From Tumebacillus lacus (GTDB lineage: Bacteria > Bacillota > Bacilli > Tumebacillales > Tumebacillaceae), in NCBI RefSeq assembly GCF_026410385.1, contig NZ_JAPMLT010000001.1:434001-498000 (forward strand): DNA of 64,000 nucleotides. The letters run 5' to 3'. This document shows, in pieces, positions 43,648 to 51,236 of this stretch. The translations under genes and the position numbers were made by a program. Each line of letters starts with the position of its first letter. The stretch's first letter is position 1. The notes beneath the pieces were generated by a model that did not search any database, was not told the DNA's origin, and was given only the letters and a program-made list of their open reading frames with translations.

Positions 43648-45308
43648 GCCCGTGCCTCCGCCTTGCCGCCTCTTTGAGCGACGCCGGGGATGCTCACCGG
43701 GAGACGGCCTTGCAGATCTGTACGGCCAAAGATGCCTTGGACCGCGATCTCAGCCGCGACCGGTGTAAATTCATACGCCGAGATGTGAGCCGCCACTTCC
43801 GGGAATGCGGCAAGATCGTACGGGGTGCGCATCGACACGACGACCAGCGGTTGCGGCAGTTGGTGCAGACGTTTGACGAGCGCCACCTGCTGCGGGGAAA
43901 GCTGCGCATTCATCGTGCCGACGATCACTGCCGCACAGTCGGACAGCTGTCCGGCCACACGTTCGATCTCTTCATCGGTCGGCGGGTTGCCGACTTCGAA
44001 CGTTTGGGCATTTTGATGCACCGCCTCGACCGCTTGGGCCAAGGAGTTGATCAGGTAGCGCTCGTCCTCGACCATCGACGTCATGATGTTTTTCAAATAC
44101 ACCACACCGACCGATTGGTCCGCCGAGATCGCCAGCGGCAACAGGCCGCCGTCATTTTTCGTCAGCGTGACCGCCGACTCCATGACGCGGCGTGCCAGCG
44201 ATTGATGCTCTTCGCCGTTGACGAGCGAAGGCACTGTGATCGTCTCTTGACCGAAATACGGCGTGATCTCGTCCCACGACAGGTAGTTGCGTTTCAGGTC
44301 GAGGACGCGCTCCGCCGATTCATCCAAACGGGAAGCCGGGATCTCGCCGCTCTCGATCGCCTCGGCGATGCGGCGGATCGTCGCCTCCTGCAGGTCGTGG
44401 CTGTGCGAGACGAAGGCGAGATCGATGCCGGCCTGAAAGGCTTGGCAAACGCCTTCGACGGTGCCGATCGTTTTGGAGATCGCGTGCATTTCCATGCAAT
44501 CGGTGGTGATCAGTCCTTTGTAGCCCAGTTCGCCGCGCAGCAAGTCGGTGACGACGCGCTTGGAGAGCGTCGCCGACTTGGTGACGTCCGGCTCGATCTC
44601 CGGGAAGCAGACGTGCGCGATCATGATCGAATCGACGCCGTGCGCGATTGCCTTGAGGAACGGCACCATCTCGACTTCGAACAATCGCTTGCGGTCATGT
44701 GGGATCGTCGGCAGGGTCAGATGCGAGTCCTTGCTCGTATCACCGTGGCCGGGGAAATGCTTTCCACAAGCCGGGACGCCCGCCTCTTGCAGGCCCTTGA
44801 TCGCTTCGACGCCGCAATCGGCGACGAAGTGCGGGTCTTCGCCGTAGGAGCGGACCCCGATCACCGGATTGGACGGGTTGTTGTTGACATCGAGAACGGG
44901 CGCGAGGTTGTAGTTGATTCCGAGCGCCTTCAGCTCGCGGCCGGTGGCGCGGGCCACAGCGCGGGCGTTGTCCGGGCTGCCGGTCGCGCCGACCGCCATG
45001 TTGCCGGGCAACAGCGTCGTTCCGGCTCCGAGGCGGCGGACGATGCCGTTCTCTTGGTCAATGGAGATGAAAAGCGGGTGCGCGTGCCCCGCTTCATAGG
45101 CGATCTTTTGCAGGGCGACGGTCAGTTTCAACACGTCGTCCGGACCGCCGATGTTGCGGGCGAACAGGATGACGCCGCCGACGTGGTGCTCGCGGATCAG
45201 CCGTTCGATCTCCGGAGACGGCTCGGTGCCGTGGAAGCCGAACATCATCGTCTGGCCGATCTTTTGGCGCAGCGTGAGCGCGGTGTCGTTCGTTTGAGAT
45301 GCGGTCAT
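43644..45308 (-). CDS. nagZ: Beta-N-acetylglucosaminidase NagZ (GH3)
   Basis: 554 residues. GH3 barrel with K-H-F-P-G-H-G-D (183-190) and the Asp194/His196 acid-base dyad in K-D-S-H. The likely nucleophile is Asp270 in I-T-T-D-C-M-E-M. A C-terminal domain of about 180 residues follows, as in Bacillus NagZ. It removes GlcNAc from GlcNAc-(anhydro)MurNAc. There is no signal peptide, in contrast to the secreted Bacillus enzyme. ATG at 45308 has AAGGAG upstream; the end overlaps anmK. Confidence 0.95.
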   Translation of the reverse strand: MTASQTNDTALTLRQKIGQTMMFGFHGTEPSPEIERLIREHHVGGVILFARNIGGPDDVLKLTVALQKIAYEAGHAHPLFISIDQENGIVRRLGAGTTLLPGNMAVGATGSPDNARAVARATGRELKALGINYNLAPVLDVNNNPSNPVIGVRSYGEDPHFVADCGVEAIKGLQEAGVPACGKHFPGHGDTSKDSHLTLPTIPHDRKRLFEVEMVPFLKAIAHGVDSIMIAHVCFPEIEPDVTKSATLSKRVVTDLLRGELGYKGLITTDCMEMHAISKTIGTVEGVCQAFQAGIDLAFVSHSHDLQEATIRRIAEAIESGEIPASRLDESAERVLDLKRNYLSWDEITPYFGQETITVPSLVNGEEHQSLARRVMESAVTLTKNDGGLLPLAISADQSVGVVYLKNIMTSMVEDERYLINSLAQAVEAVHQNAQTFEVGNPPTDEEIERVAGQLSDCAAVIVGTMNAQLSPQQVALVKRLHQLPQPLVVVSMRTPYDLAAFPEVAAHISAYEFTPVAAEIAVQGIFGRTDLQGRLPVSIPGVAQRGGKAEARA

Positions 45309-45328
45309 GATGGGTCTCCTTCCTCCGT

Positions 45329-46228
45329 TTACGCTTCGCCGACGGCGCGGCCGGCAAAGCCGTCCGCCTCGTCGAGCCGCTGCGCCGCCTCTTCAGCGGA
45401 CAGGCCGGTCTTGAGCATGACCAAGGCGACCTTCACGCGGTTGCCCGACAGCGTCAGCGCGGCCGATGCCGCCTCGTACTCGACGTTTGCCGCCTGCACG
45501 AGAATGCGGCAGGCGCGGTCGACCAGCTTGACGTTGGTCGGCTTGACGTCGATCATCAGGTTGCGGTAGGCCTTGCCGAGGCGAACCATTGTCGCCGTGC
45601 TGATCATGTTGAGCACCATCTTTTGCGCGGTACCCGCTTTCAGCCGGGTCGAGCCCATCAGCACTTCCGGACCGGTCACGACCTCGATGGCCGTGTCGGC
45701 GAGGCGGGAGATCTCCGCCGGTGCGTTGCAGGACATCGCCACCGTAGCCGCTCCCAGTTCGCGCGCATAGGTCAGCGCTCCGGCCACGTACGGCGTGCGT
45801 CCGCTGGCTGCGATGCCGACGACGACGTCGCCCGCCTGCAGCCCGGCCGCCTTCAGATCGGCCGCTCCGGCCGCAAAGTCGTCCTCCGCGCCTTCCACCG
45901 CGTTCACCAGCGCCGCTTCGCCGCCTGCGTGCAGGGCTTGCACCATCTCCGGCTCCGTGCCGAAAGTCGGCGGGCACTCCGACGCGTCGAGCACGCCGAG
46001 CCGTCCGCTCGTGCCGGCCCCGACATAGAACAGCCGTCCGCCTTGGCTCAGCGAGGAGACGATCCGCTCCACCGCCTCCGAAACGGCCGGCAACGCCCGT
46101 TGCACCGCGTCGGCGACCGTGCGGTCTTCTTCGTTCATCAAGGTGACGATCTCCAGCGCGCTCATCTGATCAAGCGTTGCCGAGCGGTCGTTTGTCTGCT
46201 CCGTCGCTAACTTTGCAATCGAATCCAT
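45329..46228 (-). CDS. murQ: N-acetylmuramic acid 6-phosphate etherase
   Basis: 299 residues. It removes D-lactate from MurNAc-6-phosphate to give GlcNAc-6-phosphate. The SIS-domain signature V-G-A-G-T-S-G-R-L-G-V-L-D is followed by A-S-E-C-P-P-T-F-G, which holds the catalytic Glu. The C-terminal helical part ends with an A-A-Q-R-L repeat typical of MurQ. TTG at 46231 and ATG at 46228 are both possible; I take the ATG, with GGAAGGAG about 10 nt upstream. It lies between the kinase and nagZ genes. Confidence 0.96.
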   Translation of the reverse strand: MDSIAKLATEQTNDRSATLDQMSALEIVTLMNEEDRTVADAVQRALPAVSEAVERIVSSLSQGGRLFYVGAGTSGRLGVLDASECPPTFGTEPEMVQALHAGGEAALVNAVEGAEDDFAAGAADLKAAGLQAGDVVVGIAASGRTPYVAGALTYARELGAATVAMSCNAPAEISRLADTAIEVVTGPEVLMGSTRLKAGTAQKMVLNMISTATMVRLGKAYRNLMIDVKPTNVKLVDRACRILVQAANVEYEAASAALTLSGNRVKVALVMLKTGLSAEEAAQRLDEADGFAGRAVGEA

Positions 46229-46246
46229 CAAAAACAGCTCCTTCCG

Positions 46247-47209
46247 TTACAACTGCGAAAACAGTGCTCTCCACTCGTTTCCGCCCGCTGCTCCTTGCCG
46301 TCCGACGATCATCTGCCGGGCCAGCATCCACGCGCCGGCGACCGGCGGGTGATCGCTCACCAGCACCTCGGCCTGCCCTTGCAACCGCTCCTGCACCAAG
46401 GCGAGGAGCGGACTGCCTGCGTGGAACAGCCCCCCGGTCGCCACGACCGGCACGAGGCTGTCTCCAAAGTCCAGCCGTTCCAACAGCACGCGAACCAGCG
46501 CGCCCAGCTCATCCGCCGCTCCGTTCAGCAGGCGCAGCGCGACGACGTCGCCCTCCGCGACCGCTGCAAACACAAAGCGGGACACCTCGGCCATCCGCTC
46601 TTTGGAAAACGTGTCGCTGTACACCACCGGGATCAGCCCGGTCGGATGCTCCACGCCGTAGCGGGCCAGCAGCAACGCGGTCAGGCGTGTCGGCGGCAGC
46701 AGGCCGTCGTGTGACTTCATCACCGCTTGCAACGCGCGGCGGCCGATGTCATACCCGCTGCCTTCGTCGCCGATCAGATAGCCCCAACCGCCTGCGCGGT
46801 CCTGACGTCCGCTCGGGTCGATGCCAAACGCCACCGAACCGGTGCCCGAGATCAGCACGATCCCTGGGCGGCCGCCGCTGCCGGCTGCCAGCGCAGGCAT
46901 CCCGTCGTGTTCGACGCGCACGGCGCAGTCGGTCCATCGCGATGACGCCCACTCGGTCATGCGGCGGCGGTCCGGCTCGCGGTCAATGCCTGCCAAGCCG
47001 AGGTAGATCGCCGCGACTGCCGTGTCAGCAGGCAGTGCGGCACGTATTTGTTCAAACAATTGATCGAGCACGTGTTGCGATCTCTCCCAACCGTAGCGGT
47101 TGACATTGCAGCCGTCGGCGAGGAGATCTGCGATCAGGACGCCCGTTTCCGTCGCGACGAGAGCCCGTGTCTTCGAGCCGCCGCCGTCGATGCCGACATA
47201 TGCGCGCAT
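46247..47209 (-). CDS. BadF/BcrA-type N-acetylmuramate/N-acetylglucosamine kinase
   Basis: 320 residues with the ASKHA nucleotide fold: D-G-G-G-S-K-T phosphate-1 motif, G-L-A-G-I-D, I-S-G-T-G-S-V-A-F-G phosphate-2 motif, and G-W-G-Y-L-I-G-D-E-G-S-G, characteristic of GlcNAc kinases. In Clostridium acetobutylicum the related MurK phosphorylates both MurNAc and GlcNAc. With no PTS (MurP) in this locus, a MurK role is the best fit, feeding MurQ and NagA. ATG at 47209 is preferred over the GTG at 47218 because AGGTGG is well spaced from it. Confidence 0.88.
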   Translation of the reverse strand: MRAYVGIDGGGSKTRALVATETGVLIADLLADGCNVNRYGWERSQHVLDQLFEQIRAALPADTAVAAIYLGLAGIDREPDRRRMTEWASSRWTDCAVRVEHDGMPALAAGSGGRPGIVLISGTGSVAFGIDPSGRQDRAGGWGYLIGDEGSGYDIGRRALQAVMKSHDGLLPPTRLTALLLARYGVEHPTGLIPVVYSDTFSKERMAEVSRFVFAAVAEGDVVALRLLNGAADELGALVRVLLERLDFGDSLVPVVATGGLFHAGSPLLALVQERLQGQAEVLVSDHPPVAGAWMLARQMIVGRQGAAGGNEWRALFSQL

Positions 47210-47218
47210 CGCTCCCAC

Positions 47219-47944
47219 CTACCTTCTCAGCTCGACTTGGAGCTTGTAGCGGTCGCCGCGGTAGACAGCCTTTACAAACTCGAACGGCCGGTCGTCCGCG
47301 TCAAACGTCGAACGCTCGATCAGCAGCACCGGCGAACCGGGCGCGATGCCGAGCAGTTCAGACTCGAACGGTTTGGACAGCCCGACCTCGATCGTCTGGC
47401 GGGCGTACTCCAAACTCGCGCCGTACTTTTCTTCGATCAAGTTGTACAGCGAGACGTTGTGCAGGTCTTCCGCCTCGATGCCGGGAAACAACCCGAGCGG
47501 CAGATGCGCCACTTCGTACGCCATCGGCCGCGAGTCGGCGAGCCGCACGCGTTCGAAGACGATCACTTGGTCTTTCTCCTGGATCATCAGGCCGCGCGCG
47601 ACGACGGCGGATGCTTCCTGCACCGTCACGGAGCGCACTTGGGAATCCGGTTTCATGCCGCGGCTGCGCATGTCCTCACTGAAAGAGGTCAGTTTGAGCA
47701 GGCCTTGGTTGATCTTGGGCTCGGCGACAAACGTGCCTTTACCCTGTTCGCGGACGAGCAGGCCTTCTTTGACCATCTCGCCGAGTGCCTGCCTGACGGT
47801 CATCCGCGAGATGCTGTAGCGGTCGCTCAACTCTCGCTCCGACGGCATCAGCGTGCCCGGCGTCAACTCGCCCTGCAGAATCGTCTGAGTCAGCCGTTCC
47901 TTCAACTGGTAGTACAGAGGTATCGGTATATTTTTATTTAGCAT
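47219..47944 (-). CDS. nagR: GntR/HutC-family regulator, NagR/DasR-like
   Basis: 241 residues. N-terminal winged helix (P-S-E-R-E-L-S-D-R-Y followed by S-R-M-T-V-R-Q-A-L) and a C-terminal UTRA effector domain (Y-E-V-A-H-L-P, L-L-I-E-R). NagR (YvoA) and DasR repress amino-sugar genes and are released by GlcN-6-P or GlcNAc-6-P. ATG at 47944 has AGGTGA 5 nt upstream; the ATG at 47959 has none. A NagR-type operator lies 20 nt upstream of the start, so autoregulation of the whole operon is likely. It is the first of 11 tightly packed genes. Confidence 0.92.
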   Translation of the reverse strand: MLNKNIPIPLYYQLKERLTQTILQGELTPGTLMPSERELSDRYSISRMTVRQALGEMVKEGLLVREQGKGTFVAEPKINQGLLKLTSFSEDMRSRGMKPDSQVRSVTVQEASAVVARGLMIQEKDQVIVFERVRLADSRPMAYEVAHLPLGLFPGIEAEDLHNVSLYNLIEEKYGASLEYARQTIEVGLSKPFESELLGIAPGSPVLLIERSTFDADDRPFEFVKAVYRGDRYKLQVELRR

Positions 47945-47963
47945 GGGTTCACCTAACATATGG

Positions 47964-47977
47964 AGGTCTATACCACT
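47964..47977. promoter_or_regulatory. NagR/DasR-type operator upstream of the salvage operon
   Basis: On the minus strand AGTGGTATAGACCT, matching the core of published dre operators (TGGT-[CA]TA-GACCA). It is 20 nt upstream of the GntR-gene start, placed to block the operon promoter. Confidence 0.75.
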
Positions 47978-48019
47978 ATATATTCGGAGAGGGAAAAACT
48001 TTTCCTCCCGGATAGAAAA

Positions 48020-49534
48020 TTATTTTTTTACAGCTTCTAAGGCGAATTCAAGCACTTCTTCGCCGATTTTTGTCGGATCGGCTTGTAATTTTTGCAATTT
48101 TCCCACCAATTGGGCTTTTGCCGTTGCCTTCTCTGCATGCTCCGGTGGTAAGGACAAATACTCGATGGCGAGCAGCCCCGCCTCCCCTTGCCCGGCCAGT
48201 TTGCGCACCCACGGGTTGATCTCAGCCAGCAGGGCCTTGTTTTCCACCGCTGTCGGCAACCCGACCGGCAAACGCTGCAACCGCTCAAACTCGCTTCGCA
48301 AATGCGCCGTCGCCGCGGACGCCGGAGCTGGATCTTTCCAAAAAGCGGCGATCAACTCGGCGATGCGCGCGTCGGGAGCGGCATGCACCGGGCTCGTGCG
48401 CGCGTACGCCAGCATCGAAGCCAGCACCTTCGCGTCTTTGACCCCGCGCAAAGCGGCGAGCGACTCCCCCCACGCTTGCTCCGGGTCATAGCCTTTCGGG
48501 TCGTCGAGGTAGTCGCCGACGGTCGCCAGCGCCAGTTTCGACGCTTCCGGCTGGATCATCGGGTTGGCCAGCAGTCCGGCCGTGTGCAGGTGCAGGTCGG
48601 CGTCGCGCCCTTCCAACGGACCGAGGAAGAGCTGGGGACGATGGTCGATCTCATACGTAAAATCGTTCACCGGGTAGTTGTCCCAGACCAGCGGCTTGCG
48701 GCCCAGCCATTTTGCGACCTGATCCGCTTCCTCGCTGCGGATCGCAGGTGAGACGATCTCCTTGCCCGTCCAGATCACATGGATATCCGGGTTCAGCTTG
48801 GCCCGCACCGTCTGCCAGTACTGGTTGTCTTTGACTCCGTGATAGCGCGTCGGGGCGAACCAGAGCGTGAACTCCGGGTCGAGTGCCCGCTGCTCCTCCA
48901 ACACCAGATTGGCGAGCTCGACGTGAGCCGCTCCGAGATCGGTGCCGTAAATGCCGCGGTCCTTGTCCTTCATCTGGCTCGCCACGTCGTCGAACGACAG
49001 CATCACCGTCTTAACCCCAAGACCGCGCATCTGCTCCAGCTTTTTCTTCAATCGTTCGCGGTCGGCCGCCACCGAATATCCGATCGAGCGGTCGATCGCC
49101 TCCTGCGTCAGTTTCTGACCGGGCAGCGGCGCAGGCACACCCGGCGAGATCGAATAGACAAAGCGGATGCGACGGTTCTCCGCCCCCTGCACGAGTTGCT
49201 TCATCCGCTCCGCATCCGCCGCCGGGTAGAGATCGGCCCACGACACCCGCTGGTACGGATCGTCTTTTGGTGCGTAGACGTACGTGTTGTAGCGGTGATC
49301 CGCCATAAAATCAAACATCGACAACCGCTCCTCGAACGACCACGGCTTGCCGTAAAATCCTTCGATCACACCCCGGATCGCAAACGAACGCGTCTCGGTC
49401 TGCGTGTCCTCCGTCGCGGCTGAAGGCGCAGGTGTCGTCTCGACCGACCGTTGCAGGTAGCCCCCTTGCCAAATTCCGGCTCCGACGGCGAGCAGGAGCA
49501 CACCGGCCCCTGCCCAGATCAACGCTCGCTTCAT
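48020..49534 (-). CDS. GH84 beta-N-acetylglucosaminidase, exported
   Basis: 504 residues. An N-terminal hydrophobic segment (3-24) indicates a membrane anchor or signal peptide. The GH84 signature R-G-V-I-E-G-F-Y-G-K-P-W-S is at about 54-66 and the catalytic Asp182-Asp183 pair in L-S-F-D-D-V. Family 84 enzymes release GlcNAc from glycoproteins or glycans by substrate-assisted catalysis. The frame is open to 49573, but ATG at 49534 has GGAGGGAG upstream and overlaps the stop of the S12 hydrolase gene by 4 nt. It likely supplies GlcNAc outside the cell for the salvage operon next door. Confidence 0.92.
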   Translation of the reverse strand: MKRALIWAGAGVLLLAVGAGIWQGGYLQRSVETTPAPSAATEDTQTETRSFAIRGVIEGFYGKPWSFEERLSMFDFMADHRYNTYVYAPKDDPYQRVSWADLYPAADAERMKQLVQGAENRRIRFVYSISPGVPAPLPGQKLTQEAIDRSIGYSVAADRERLKKKLEQMRGLGVKTVMLSFDDVASQMKDKDRGIYGTDLGAAHVELANLVLEEQRALDPEFTLWFAPTRYHGVKDNQYWQTVRAKLNPDIHVIWTGKEIVSPAIRSEEADQVAKWLGRKPLVWDNYPVNDFTYEIDHRPQLFLGPLEGRDADLHLHTAGLLANPMIQPEASKLALATVGDYLDDPKGYDPEQAWGESLAALRGVKDAKVLASMLAYARTSPVHAAPDARIAELIAAFWKDPAPASAATAHLRSEFERLQRLPVGLPTAVENKALLAEINPWVRKLAGQGEAGLLAIEYLSLPPEHAEKATAKAQLVGKLQKLQADPTKIGEEVLEFALEAVKK

Positions 49535-51126
49535 GGCGTCTCCCTCCGTTTCATCGGCAGAAAATGACTCCACAACAACCGCTCCGCCTGCCCATCCGCT
49601 TCGACCTCGAACAGATACGTGCCAAAATGCGGATGCAGAAACAGATGCTCGCGATACGGCGCCAACTCCACCGTGCCATGCTCATCGGTCACGCTCAATC
49701 GCCCCTCCTGCGCGGTGATCTCGCAGGAGACGATCTCATGATGCGCGTAGGTGCCTGTGTAAGCCGAAAGTTGTTCCGCTGTCGGCTCCCACCGTTTCGG
49801 AACTCGATTCAGACGTTTGGCAAAATTATTGTTAACCGTAACGATATCTATGTCGCCTTCATTCGCCACAACGCCGAGTGTCGCGACGTGTGTCCCTTCC
49901 TCGTCCAAACAGGCGAACAGATCGTCCGCATGGCGGCGCAACGCGCGTCGAGTGCCGTTGTGGCGGAGGATCAGCTGCTCCTCTTCCACCGCGATCTCCA
50001 ACTGACCGCAGAACGGACCATAGTAGACCCCGACCAGACGCTGCCACAACTCGCGATCCTCCGTCGGTGCGTCCGTGTCGCCTGTCGCTTCCGTTCCCGG
50101 TACGAGTTGGTCGAGGATCTTGTAGAGGATGTCATAGATCGGAAACTCGTTGTTGTTGACGACGATCACCGCCGCTTTGTGCGTCGGTACGGTGATGATA
50201 TCCGCGCTGTAGCTGGAGATATCGCCAAAGTGAGTCAGCAGCGGAACCCCTTTGCGCACATTGGAAAAAATGCCAAGACCGGCAGCCAGCCGGGAGGTGT
50301 AGTAGTTGCGCTGTTGCGGGCGATGCATCTCGTCGACGAGGTCGGCTCGTACCACTTGCCGACCGCCAAACTGACCGCGATGCATGTGAAACAGCGCCAG
50401 ATGGGCCAGATCGCGCACCGAGGACATGGCAAAAAAGGAAGGGTGATTGACCGTATTTTCCGGGAACACCGGCAGCGGCGACCACTCGCCGTCCCCACCG
50501 CGCATCACCGGCATCGCAAGCCCCAGCCCCATCGCCCGCAGCGGGTCAAACGTGGTGCGGCTCATCCCAAGCGCGTCAAATACGTATTCCTGCATCAGAT
50601 CGTCATAAGAACACCCGGTCACCGTTTCGGCGATGAGACCGGCGATGTTGTAATTGTTGTTGCTGTAAGAAAACACCTGACCCGGCACATACCAGACCGG
50701 CAGTTTCGAGATCTCGTGGAGCACATAGCGACGCAGTCCTTGCGGGTCGCGGCTGCCGTAGTGGTCCGCCTGATTGATCAGACCCGATGAATGAGCGAGC
50801 AGCAGGCGCAGCGTGATCGCCTCTGTCGCCTGCGCATCGGACAGCCGGAACTCCGGCAGGTAGTCGATCACCGGTCGATCCAGATCGAGCAGCCCTGCCT
50901 CCACAAGGCGCAGGATCAAAATCGCCGTCATCTGTTTCGTCACCGATCCGACGCGAAACAGCGTGTCTGCCGTCACCGGCACCGCCTGTTCGCCAAGTCC
51001 CGTCACGCCAAAACCGCGCGCATAGACCAGTTCTCCTTCCTGAATGACGGCCACAGCCAGGCCAGGCACGTGTCGGGTTCTCATTTCCTCTTCGATCCAA
51101 GCTTCCAGTGCCAGATAATTCAACAC
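49531..51126 (-). CDS. S12-family serine hydrolase with C-terminal extension
   Basis: About 531 residues. The S12/beta-lactamase core (1-330) has S-V-T-K (S-x-x-K) and Y-S-N-N-N-Y (Y-x-N), followed by an extra C-terminal part of about 190 residues with beta-rich segments, as in some D-amino-acid-processing S12 peptidases. No signal peptide is seen. The frame is open to 51183, but that start lies on the promoter; I use GTG at 51126, with GGGAG 7 nt upstream. It is first in a two-gene operon with GH84. Substrate is unknown; peptidoglycan peptides or D-amino-acid amides are possible. Confidence 0.85.
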   Translation of the reverse strand: MLNYLALEAWIEEEMRTRHVPGLAVAVIQEGELVYARGFGVTGLGEQAVPVTADTLFRVGSVTKQMTAILILRLVEAGLLDLDRPVIDYLPEFRLSDAQATEAITLRLLLAHSSGLINQADHYGSRDPQGLRRYVLHEISKLPVWYVPGQVFSYSNNNYNIAGLIAETVTGCSYDDLMQEYVFDALGMSRTTFDPLRAMGLGLAMPVMRGGDGEWSPLPVFPENTVNHPSFFAMSSVRDLAHLALFHMHRGQFGGRQVVRADLVDEMHRPQQRNYYTSRLAAGLGIFSNVRKGVPLLTHFGDISSYSADIITVPTHKAAVIVVNNNEFPIYDILYKILDQLVPGTEATGDTDAPTEDRELWQRLVGVYYGPFCGQLEIAVEEEQLILRHNGTRRALRRHADDLFACLDEEGTHVATLGVVANEGDIDIVTVNNNFAKRLNRVPKRWEPTAEQLSAYTGTYAHHEIVSCEITAQEGRLSVTDEHGTVELAPYREHLFLHPHFGTYLFEVEADGQAERLLWSHFLPMKRRETP

Positions 51127-51154
51127 ACACCGACTCCCTTGAAAATTTTTCTGT

Positions 51155-51183
51155 ATTCTACCATTCCAGTATATGTCTGACAA
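51155..51183 (-). promoter_or_regulatory. Sigma-A promoter of the S12-GH84 operon
   Basis: On the minus strand TTGTCA (51178-51183) and TAGAAT (51155-51160) are separated by exactly 17 nt. The GTG start is about 30 nt downstream of -10. Confidence 0.75.
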
Positions 51184-51193
51184 GAGAAAACAG

Positions 51194-51218
51194 AAAAGCC
51201 CGCGCTTTGGCGCAGGCT
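51194..51218 (-). terminator. Terminator of the SpoIID-like gene
   Basis: On the minus strand a 9-bp stem (AGCCTGCGC / GCGCGGGCT) has a loop of CAAA and then TTTT, 19 nt past the stop codon. Confidence 0.8.
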
Positions 51219-51236
51219 CCTCCTTTCAAACCGACA

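Noticed and set aside
35670-47944. PTS-type MurP or RpiR-type MurR in the salvage operon
   Set aside because: No EIIB/EIIC or SIS-HTH regulator is present; an ABC importer and a GntR/UTRA regulator take those places.
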